NCBI RefSeq assembly: GCF_900105185.1
Contig: NZ_FNTJ01000001.1
Coordinates: 2,128,501-2,192,500, forward strand
Source: Pseudomonas saponiphila
GTDB lineage: Bacteria; Pseudomonadota; Gammaproteobacteria; Pseudomonadales; Pseudomonadaceae
DNA length: 64,000 nucleotides
Direction: 5' to 3'
Shown: one piece after another, positions 57,359 to 64,000 of the stretch
How the letters are laid out: every line of letters starts with the position of its first letter
How positions within the stretch are numbered: position 1 is the stretch's first letter
The notes under the pieces: model-generated
Told to the model about the DNA's origin: nothing
The model's database searches: none
What the model saw: only the letters and a program-made list of their open reading frames with translations
Translations under genes and position numbers: made by a program

Positions 57359-58150
57359 ATGCATTTACTTTTGCGGGGCCTGCAGGCCACCCGTTACTTG
57401 ATACTGGCGGGGCTGTTGTCTGGCGTGCCGGCGGTACAGGGCGCCAGTTCGGTGCTGATCTGGCCGATCGACCCGGTGCTGGAGGCGGATCAGCAGGCCA
57501 GCGCCCTATGGCTGGAAAATCGCGGCACCGAGACTGCCAATCTGCAGATCCGGGTATTTGCCTGGAGTCAGAGCGGCTTTGCCGATCAGTACCAGAACCA
57601 GCGCGAGGTCATCGGCAGCCCGCCGGTGGCGAAGATCGAACCCGGGCAGAAACAACTGGTGCGCCTGACCCGTACCCGTGAAGTACCGCCGGGGCAGGAG
57701 CTGGCGTACCGGATCATCATTGACGAGATTCCCTCGGCCCAACCCATCACCCCGCAGGACGGTGCCAAGAGCGCTGCGGCGATTCGCTTCCAAATGCGCT
57801 ACTCGGTGCCGCTGTTTGCCTATGGCGCAGGACTCTGGAGCAAGGAGGACACCACTCGCCAGCGCGATCCCAAGGGCGCCGGCGTCCCCGACCTGAGCTG
57901 GCGCAAGGTGGCGCAGGATGGCAAGACGTTCCTCGAATTGCGCAATCAGGGCGCGGTGCATGCGCGCCTGACCAACGTCGGGTTCAGCCAGGGGACACAG
58001 ACCCGGCCGTTGGCGCCGGGCCTGCTGGGGTATGTCTTGCCCGGCGCGGTGATGCGCTGGCCGCTGACCGAGCCTCTGGCGGCCGACGCGACCCTGCAGC
58101 TGCGGATCAATGGTGCGTCGCAGGTACAGACCCTGGCGCCTGCACGCTGA
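57359..58150 (+). CDS. Fimbrial periplasmic chaperone (CsuC-like), 263 aa
   Basis: PapD-type chaperone with signal peptide (GVPAVQGA), N-terminal G1-type strand VLIWPIDPVLEADQQASALWLENRGTE, and the conserved subunit-anchoring segment ending RLTRTREVPPGQELAYRIIIDEIP (key parts RLTR and ELAYRI). It caps pilin domains in the periplasm and brings them to the usher. AAGGAG before the ATG. Confidence 0.92.
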   Translation: MHLLLRGLQATRYLILAGLLSGVPAVQGASSVLIWPIDPVLEADQQASALWLENRGTETANLQIRVFAWSQSGFADQYQNQREVIGSPPVAKIEPGQKQLVRLTRTREVPPGQELAYRIIIDEIPSAQPITPQDGAKSAAAIRFQMRYSVPLFAYGAGLWSKEDTTRQRDPKGAGVPDLSWRKVAQDGKTFLELRNQGAVHARLTNVGFSQGTQTRPLAPGLLGYVLPGAVMRWPLTEPLAADATLQLRINGASQVQTLAPAR

Positions 58151-58236
58151 TCCACAGGCGCGGTGAGGCGCTCGGCAAAAGGGCGATCGGGCACAGCTAC
58201 ACACGGATGTGAGCGCGATGGCGCATTTGCCTTGGG

Positions 58237-60627
58237 ATGGAGATGTCCACAGATGGACTTGAATCCGCCATGAGCCGGGAACCGGCTCGTCGTTACTGGC
58301 GCTTGCAAGGGCTGCTGGCCGGTCTGTGGGGCGTGATGCTGAGTGGCCCGCTCCAGGCCGGCGAATTGCCGCCGCCGCCCAGCAGCCTGGAGTCGATGGC
58401 CGATGCGCAGTTGTTTCTGGAGTTGGTGATCAATCGGATGAACACGGGCAAGGTGGTGGCGGTGGAGCAGCGCGCCGGGCGACTGTTCATGCCGCTGCAG
58501 ACGCTGCAGGACGCCGGGATCAAGCTGCCGCAGGGGGTGGGCAGCGAGGTGGATCTGGAGGGCCTGCCGCAGTTGCACAGCGATTACGACAGCCAGGGCC
58601 AGCGCTTGCTGCTGGATGTGCCGGCGGACTGGCTGCCGGAGCAGTTCATCGGCAGCCGCCAGGCCTACCCGCGGACCCCGGCGCTGAGCAGTTTCGGCGC
58701 GCTGCTCAACTATGACCTGTACCTCAATGACACCGACGACGGCGGCACTTACCTGGCGGCCTGGAACGAAGTGCGGCTGTTTGACAGCTGGGGCACCTTG
58801 TCCAATACCGGGCAGTACCGGCGGACCCTGTCCGGGATTGAAAGCGCTTCGCTGAACAATGGCTATCGGCGCTACGACACCACCTGGCGCTTTTCCGATG
58901 AGGAACGCCTGCTGACCTATGAGGCGGGTGACGTGGTGAGCAGCGCCTTGCCCTGGAGCAGTTCGGTGCGCCTGGGCGGGGTCCAGCTGTCACGGGACTT
59001 TGCCGTGCGTCCGGACCTGGTGACCTATCCCTTGCCGCAGTTTGCCGGTGAAGCGGCGGTGCCGTCCTCCCTGGACCTGTTCATCAACGGCTACAAGGCC
59101 AGCAGCAGCGAGTTGCAGCCCGGCCCCTATACCCTGACCAACATTCCCTTCATCAACGGCGCGGGAGAGGCGGTGGTGGTGACCACCGATGCCCTGGGGC
59201 GGCAGGTATCGACCACGGTGCCGTTCTATGTCACCAGCACCTTGCTGCAGAAGGGCCTGACGGACTTCTCGGTGGCCGCAGGCAACCTGCGTCGTGACTA
59301 CGGCTTGCGTGATTTCGGCTATGGCCCGGGCGTTACTTCCGGCAGCCTGCGCCATGGCCTGAGCGATAGCCTGACCCTGGAAGCCCATGCCGAAGCCGCG
59401 GACTCCCTGACGCTGGGCGGAATGGGCGGCAACCTGCGCCTGGGCCACTTCGGCGTGCTCAACACCGCGCTCAGCCAGAGCCGCTTCGACGGCAGTGGCG
59501 GCCAGCAGTTCAGCTTCGGCTACCAGTACAACAATCAGCGCTTCAGCCTGGCCTACCAGCGCATGCAGCGTCGCGACCAGTACGCCGACCTGAGTCTGCT
59601 CGACAGCCCCTACACCCGACTCAGCCAGCGCAGCGAGCAACTGACCCTGAGCCTCAATCTGGAGCGTTATGGCAGCCTGGGAGCCGGTTATTTCGATGTG
59701 CTGGCCGCCGATTCGAGCCGTACCCGCCTGCTCAATCTGACCTGGAGCAAGCCGCTGTGGCACAACAGCAGTTTCTACCTGTCGGCCAACCGGGAAATCG
59801 GCGATAGCCAGTGGGCCATGCAGGCACAACTGGTGATTCCCTTCGATCTGCACGGCAGCCTGAGCCTGAGCAACGAGCGCAGCAAGACCGGGGAAAACCG
59901 CCAGCGGGTCAATTTCAGTCGCTCGGTGCCGCTTGAGGGCGGTGTCGGTTACAACCTGGGTTATGCCACCGGCGCCGGCGCCGACTATCGCCAGGCGGAT
60001 GCCACCTGGCGCCTGCAGTCGGTGCGCCTGCAGGCCGGGGTCTATGGCACTCGCGAAGCCGAGACGCGCTGGGCCGATGCCAGTGGTTCGCTGGTGTGGA
60101 TGGACCGCCAGTTGTTCGCCGCCAACCAGATCGACGACGCCTTCGTGGTGGTCAGCACCGGCGGCTACCCGGACATACCGGTGCGCTATGAGAACCAGCT
60201 GGTGGGCCGGACCGACGCCAGCGGTCATCTGCTGGTGCCCTGGAGCAGCGCCTACTACCGGGGCAAGTACGAGATCGATCCGCTGAACCTGCCGGCCAAC
60301 GTGCAGAGTCCGAGTGTCGAGCAACGGGTGGCGGTTCGCCGCGGTAGCGGCTATCTGCTGGAGTTTCCCCTGGCCCGGGTGATCGCCGCCAGCGTGGTGC
60401 TGGTGGATGCCCAGCAACGGGAATTGCCTCTGGGGAGCAGCGTGACCCATCAGCCGAGCGGAGCTCGGGCAGTGGTCGGCTGGGATGGGCTGGTGTATCT
60501 GGAGAACCTTGCGCAACACAACCGCCTGGAAGTCGGCCTGGCCGATGGCCAGCGCTGTCATGCGCAGTTCGATATGGATCTGCAACAGCAGCAGGTGCCG
60601 CTGATTGGCCCGCTGGTTTGTCAGTAG
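58237..60627 (+). CDS. Outer-membrane usher (CsuD-like), 796 aa
   Basis: Beta-barrel secretion pore of the archaic chaperone-usher class. The barrel begins near SFGALLNYDLYLN, with the plug segment around FINGYKASSSELQPGPYTLTNIPFING, and C-terminal domains contain GYPDIPVRYENQLVGRTDASGHLLVP. Start uncertain (58237, 58243 or 58270); the signal region GLLAGLWGVMLSGPLQAGE fits all. Assembles the fimbria at the surface. Confidence 0.93.
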   Translation: MEMSTDGLESAMSREPARRYWRLQGLLAGLWGVMLSGPLQAGELPPPPSSLESMADAQLFLELVINRMNTGKVVAVEQRAGRLFMPLQTLQDAGIKLPQGVGSEVDLEGLPQLHSDYDSQGQRLLLDVPADWLPEQFIGSRQAYPRTPALSSFGALLNYDLYLNDTDDGGTYLAAWNEVRLFDSWGTLSNTGQYRRTLSGIESASLNNGYRRYDTTWRFSDEERLLTYEAGDVVSSALPWSSSVRLGGVQLSRDFAVRPDLVTYPLPQFAGEAAVPSSLDLFINGYKASSSELQPGPYTLTNIPFINGAGEAVVVTTDALGRQVSTTVPFYVTSTLLQKGLTDFSVAAGNLRRDYGLRDFGYGPGVTSGSLRHGLSDSLTLEAHAEAADSLTLGGMGGNLRLGHFGVLNTALSQSRFDGSGGQQFSFGYQYNNQRFSLAYQRMQRRDQYADLSLLDSPYTRLSQRSEQLTLSLNLERYGSLGAGYFDVLAADSSRTRLLNLTWSKPLWHNSSFYLSANREIGDSQWAMQAQLVIPFDLHGSLSLSNERSKTGENRQRVNFSRSVPLEGGVGYNLGYATGAGADYRQADATWRLQSVRLQAGVYGTREAETRWADASGSLVWMDRQLFAANQIDDAFVVVSTGGYPDIPVRYENQLVGRTDASGHLLVPWSSAYYRGKYEIDPLNLPANVQSPSVEQRVAVRRGSGYLLEFPLARVIAASVVLVDAQQRELPLGSSVTHQPSGARAVVGWDGLVYLENLAQHNRLEVGLADGQRCHAQFDMDLQQQQVPLIGPLVCQ

Positions 60628-60659
60628 CGACAGGGTCAAGGCGCAAGGGAGGGCGAGGC

Positions 60660-61649
60660 ATGGGCAGATTCACGGGCTGGCGACAGGCAATGGCGGGACT
60701 CTTGGCCAGCGTGCTGGCGCTGTCGGCCCAGGCGCTGTGTAACACGGTCAGCACCACGCCGGCGGGGTTCGGCACGCTCAGCTCGATCCTGGTGCGCACC
60801 ACTTCGCAGCCGGCCTCCACCACCAATGCCGGCCTGAGCTGCACCGGCTCGCTGCTGAGCGTGCTGGCCAGCAACGACCATTTCTACGCCACCATCACAT
60901 CCGCCACCAGCGGCATGGTCGGCCCCACTGGCGATGTCATCGGCTACACCCTGTACGCCAACAACAGCACCAGCTACCCGATCACTCGGGGGGTGCAGTT
61001 CGACTTCGCCCGCAACTCGATCATCGATCTGCTCGGTTTGCTGGGCAGCCCCACCGTGGCCAAGACTGTGCCGATCTACATGGGGACCATCACCGGCAGC
61101 AACGTGGCGGCCGGGGTCTATACCGAGAACCTGAGCATCTTCTGGAGCTGGAACTACTGCGCCGGGATCGGCGCCCTGGGAGCCTGCCTGGGCCGTGATA
61201 TCGGCAGCGGCACCCAGGCCCTGACGGTCAACATGACGGTGTCCAACGATTGCGTGATCACCGCGCCCAACATCAGTTTCGGCAGTGCGCCGGTGGTCAG
61301 CGCCTTTGCCACGGTGACCGGGCAGACCATCAACCTGGCCTGCACCAAGGGCAGCGCCTATACCGTGGGTTTGAGCGATGGCCAGCAGCCGGTGAGCGCG
61401 GGTGGTCGGCGGCGGATGATTTCCAGTGGCAACTACCTGGCCTATGACATCTTCAAGAGTGCCGGCAATACCCGTTGGGGCAGTGTCGGCAGTGCCCGGC
61501 GCTCCAGTACCGATGCCGAAGTCAACCCGGGTAACGGCCTGGGCACCGGCAGCCAGATCTTCAACTACAACGCCCGGATCTATACCGACCAGAGCACCCC
61601 GCCGGCCGGTACCTATGTCGACAACGTGGTGCTGGATGTGGGGTTCTAG
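60660..61649 (+). CDS. Two-domain tip adhesin (CsuE-like), 329 aa
   Basis: About twice the length of the pilins: signal peptide (LLASVLALSAQA), an N-terminal adhesin domain with hydrophobic loops (residues about 25-180), and a C-terminal SCPU pilin domain from about 195 (VSNDCVITAPNISFGSAPV to YVDNVVLDVGF). CsuE of Acinetobacter has the same design and ends the fimbria. Last gene of the operon; GGAGGGCGAGG precedes the ATG at 60660. Confidence 0.9.
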   Translation: MGRFTGWRQAMAGLLASVLALSAQALCNTVSTTPAGFGTLSSILVRTTSQPASTTNAGLSCTGSLLSVLASNDHFYATITSATSGMVGPTGDVIGYTLYANNSTSYPITRGVQFDFARNSIIDLLGLLGSPTVAKTVPIYMGTITGSNVAAGVYTENLSIFWSWNYCAGIGALGACLGRDIGSGTQALTVNMTVSNDCVITAPNISFGSAPVVSAFATVTGQTINLACTKGSAYTVGLSDGQQPVSAGGRRRMISSGNYLAYDIFKSAGNTRWGSVGSARRSSTDAEVNPGNGLGTGSQIFNYNARIYTDQSTPPAGTYVDNVVLDVGF

Positions 61650-61785
61650 GAGCCACCGCGCCATTGATTTCGTCTTCCGCCCGAGGCGCTTTTGCTCAGT
61701 CATTCCCTGGCTGGCCGTTCCAGGGCGACGAGCTGCTGCCAGGCAGGCCGCGGGGCTGGGGTTGAAGCACTCTCGGGCGAGCCCG

Positions 61786-63012
61786 CTATGGGCGTGCCGA
61801 GCTGGCGCCGTGCGCGGTGGCCGGGTGTTTTCCGGGGTTCAGGCTCCACAGCCAGTAGGCCAGGGCCACGCCGTTGATGGCGGCGCCCAGCAGGCACACG
61901 CCGGTCCAGCCGGCCCAGGCGTAGGTGGCGGTGGCGGCAATGGAGCCGCCGGCGCTGCCTGCCGAGTAGAACAGCATGTATCCGGCCGCCAGACGGCTCT
62001 GGGCTTGCGGGCGCACGCTGTAGATCAGGCTCTGGCTGGTAACGTGGACCGCCTGCAGGCCCAGGTCGAAAGTGATCACCCCGACGAGCAGGGCCCACAG
62101 GGAGGATTGGGTAAAGGCCAGGGGCAACCAGGACAGCAGCATCAGCGCCAAGGCCAGGCCACTGGTCCATTGCGCCAGCCCGCGATCCGCCAGGTGCCCG
62201 GCCCGTGCCGCGCCCAGTGCGCCTGCGGCGCCGGCCAGGCCAAACAGCCCGATCTCGGTGTGTGACAGCGACAGCGGTGGGGCGCTCAGGGGCAGCACCA
62301 GCGGGGTCCATAAGACCGTGCCGGCAGCGAAGATCAGCATGGCCAGGACCGCCCGGTCGCGCAGGACCTTTTCCTCCTTGAACAACAGCAGCAGCGAGCC
62401 GAGCAGTTGCCCGTAGCGCTGCACCGCTGGCGGCTGTTCAGCAGTCGGCAGCACCTTCCACAGGGCCAGGGCCACCAGCAGGGTCAGCCCGGCCGACAGC
62501 AGGTACACCGAGCGCCAGCCCGCCAGATCGGCCATGGTGCCGGCCACGGTACGGGCCAGGAGGATGCCCACCACGATGCCGCTGGTGACCATGCCCACCA
62601 CCCGTCCGCGCTGGGCGACCGGCGTCAGGTGGGCTGCGTAGGCCACCAGCACCTGGGTCACGACCGCCAGCAGGCCGGTGCAGGCCATGCCCAGTAACAG
62701 CCAGGCGCTGCTGGGGGCCAAAGCCACGGTCAACAGGGCCAGGACCGACAGCAGGGTCTGGCTGACGATCAAGCGCCGGCGATTGAGCAGGTCGCCCAGG
62801 GGCACCAGCAACAGCAGGCCGAGACCGTAACCCACCTGGGTCAGGGTGATGACGATGCCCACCGTGGCCGGTGCCAGGTCGAAGGCCTGGGCCATGGCGT
62901 CCAGCAGCGGTTGGGCGTAGTACACGTTGCCCACCGCCAGCCCGCAGGCCGCGGCGAACAGCAGCACCACCTTGGCTGAAAGTGGCGAGGGGGTTGAGGA
63001 TTCTGATGACAT
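61786..63012 (-). CDS. MFS efflux transporter, 408 aa
   Basis: Twelve-helix MFS exporter. The loop motif GDLLNRRRLIVSQTLL lies between helices 2 and 3, with LLFAAACGLAVGNVYYAQPLLDAMA at the start, a pattern of YgaY-type drug exporters. Substrate unknown. Divergent from an HxlR regulator with a palindromic operator between them, so it is probably induced by that regulator's signal. Confidence 0.87.
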   Translation of the reverse strand: MSSESSTPSPLSAKVVLLFAAACGLAVGNVYYAQPLLDAMAQAFDLAPATVGIVITLTQVGYGLGLLLLVPLGDLLNRRRLIVSQTLLSVLALLTVALAPSSAWLLLGMACTGLLAVVTQVLVAYAAHLTPVAQRGRVVGMVTSGIVVGILLARTVAGTMADLAGWRSVYLLSAGLTLLVALALWKVLPTAEQPPAVQRYGQLLGSLLLLFKEEKVLRDRAVLAMLIFAAGTVLWTPLVLPLSAPPLSLSHTEIGLFGLAGAAGALGAARAGHLADRGLAQWTSGLALALMLLSWLPLAFTQSSLWALLVGVITFDLGLQAVHVTSQSLIYSVRPQAQSRLAAGYMLFYSAGSAGGSIAATATYAWAGWTGVCLLGAAINGVALAYWLWSLNPGKHPATAHGASSARP

Positions 63013-63026
63013 GGCGGACTCCGTAT

Positions 63027-63047
63027 CTGGTTTTGTTATAAAACCAG
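63027..63047. promoter_or_regulatory. Probable HxlR operator
   Basis: CTGGTTTT, 5-base spacer, AAAACCAG: a perfect 8-bp inverted repeat in the 102-base space between the divergent MFS and HxlR genes, 15 bases before the MFS start. Confidence 0.6.
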
Positions 63048-63114
63048 TTGTACGGTAGTGATCGCGGTTTTATATTGCAACCACTTTTCCGCTGCCTGTC
63101 TGGAGAATCCCAAC

Positions 63115-63561
63115 ATGGTCAAACGCACTAGCCTGCAAGATGCTGAGTGCCCGGTGGCTCGCTCCTTGGACGCCATTGGTGACTGGTGGTCGTTACTGAT
63201 CGTGCGTGATGCCTTCGACGGCATCCGCCGCTTTGGCGAATTCCAGCGCAATCTGGGCATGGCCAAGAACATCCTCGCCGCGCGCCTGCGCACCTTGGTG
63301 GAACACGGGGTGCTGGCGGTTGTGCCAGCCTCCGATGGCAGTTCCTATCAGGAGTACGTGCTGACGGAGAAGGGCAGGGGGCTGTTTCCTCTGATCATTG
63401 GTCTGCGCCAATGGGGCGAGGCGTTTTTCTACAAGGAGGGTGAGGCGCATTCGCGGATGGTCGACCGGGAAACCGGGCAACCGCTGCCGGCACTGGAACT
63501 GCGTACGGCGGATGGGCGCTTGCTGGGGCCGGACGATTGCCTGCGGGTGCCGGCGTCGTGA
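63115..63561 (+). CDS. HxlR-family regulator, 148 aa
   Basis: Winged-helix protein of the HxlR type: CPVARSLDAIGDWWSLLIVRDAFDGIRRFGEF is the family start, with the conserved early Cys at position 11, followed by KNILAARLRTLVEHGVL and YVLTEKGRGLFPLI. Such proteins often sense reactive compounds through the N-terminal Cys. It probably represses the divergent MFS gene and itself. TGGAGAA before the ATG. Confidence 0.92.
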   Translation: MVKRTSLQDAECPVARSLDAIGDWWSLLIVRDAFDGIRRFGEFQRNLGMAKNILAARLRTLVEHGVLAVVPASDGSSYQEYVLTEKGRGLFPLIIGLRQWGEAFFYKEGEAHSRMVDRETGQPLPALELRTADGRLLGPDDCLRVPAS

Positions 63562-63606
63562 GCACATGACGACTGCGGGAGCGCTTCCCGCAGTCGTCGG
63601 CATGGC

Positions 63607-64000
63607 TTAGCGCAGGCTGTCCACCAGATCGGCGAGGGTACTCAGCACATCCTTGCCCAGTTGCATGGAGCGCTTGCCGGACCAGCCGGTCAGCGGGTTG
63701 GGGGCATCGTCGTGATCCTTGAAGGGCATCTCCAGGGTCAATGCCAGGCAGTCGTATTTTTCCCCGACGGCGTTGCAGGCCAGGGTCATGTTGGCCTCTC
63801 CGGGATTGTCCCGGGCATAACCGTGGGTGGTCTGGAAATCCCGGGTCTGGTGCTTCAGATGGCTGCGGAAATGCTCCTCGAGTGCCGCCAGCCGTGGCGT
63901 GTAGCCCGGGTTGCCTTCGCAGCCGGCGGTGAACACGTAGGGAATCTCTTCATCGCCGTGCACATCGAGGAACAGGTCGACACCGTACCTTTCCATCTGC
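63607..64000 (-). CDS. M14-type zinc carboxypeptidase, C-terminal part (cut by window edge)
   Basis: Frame open through the right edge of the window, so the start lies beyond 64,000. Contains VDLFLDVHGDEEIPYVFTAG with the zinc-ligand-type His and LALTLEMPFKD, whose Glu fits the catalytic Glu of M14 enzymes. The pattern is that of the bacterial AGBL/CCP-like carboxypeptidase group with an N-terminal beta domain, which would be in the missing part. Cytoplasmic as far as seen. Confidence 0.85.
   Translation of the reverse strand, partial: QMERYGVDLFLDVHGDEEIPYVFTAGCEGNPGYTPRLAALEEHFRSHLKHQTRDFQTTHGYARDNPGEANMTLACNAVGEKYDCLALTLEMPFKDHDDAPNPLTGWSGKRSMQLGKDVLSTLADLVDSLR

Noticed and set aside
61650..61785. 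Possible gene between the fimbrial operon and the MFS gene
   Set aside because: Open frames there are extensions of neighbours in other frames with no start signal.

Overview
The window is a piece of a Pseudomonas chromosome, most likely the P. fluorescens group (P. protegens or P. chlororaphis type). Three things point there: the conserved tig-clpP-clpX-lon-hupB-ppiD block, Pseudomonas-type short inverted repeats (REPs), and the accessory gene set (phnWX, Csu-type fimbriae, LRR kinase). The species call is inference; no rRNA or typing gene is present.

Bases 1 to about 21,809 are the right part of a T7-like (podovirus) prophage. Integrase, replication and early control genes must lie to the left of the window. 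In order, it carries a small HTH protein, a lysis cassette (holin, endolysin, Rz with Rz1 nested inside), small unknown proteins, portal, scaffold, major capsid, a possible decoration protein, tail tubular A and B, a GNAT acetyltransferase, four internal or ejection-type proteins, small and large terminase, and a tail fiber. A short reverse-strand gene behind a perfect LexA-type box follows. The prophage ends at a sequence identical to the 3' end of a tRNA-Leu, a probable att site. A 19-base motif (AAATAGTC-GGGAAA-CCGAC type) occurs five times, each time at a module boundary. It is the best candidate here for an undescribed phage promoter set.

Bases 21,810-30,790 are the proteostasis block: trigger factor, ClpP, ClpX, Lon (with a sigma-32-like promoter), HU-beta and PpiD. 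A decayed tRNA-Asp-like sequence sits between hupB and ppiD.

Bases 30,790-47,200 hold ordinary accessory genes: an MFS pump with a divergent LysR regulator, an AraC regulator behind a nitrilase-fold protein that seems to lack its catalytic residues, a lipoprotein hydrolase, a large autotransporter, FadH, a PLP-dependent desulfhydrase or deaminase and a cytochrome b561. An IS21-family element (istA-istB, 2,641 bp) has split a lipoprotein gene and left a 7-bp target duplication. A 28-codon small gene lies just beyond.

Bases 47,200-64,000 contain phnX and phnW (2-aminoethylphosphonate degradation) with a divergent LysR regulator, a YebC-family protein, an LRR-kinase fusion, two overlapping unknown genes, zapE, a seven-gene Csu-type chaperone-usher fimbrial operon, an MFS pump with a divergent HxlR regulator and operator, and the end of an M14-type carboxypeptidase cut by the window edge.
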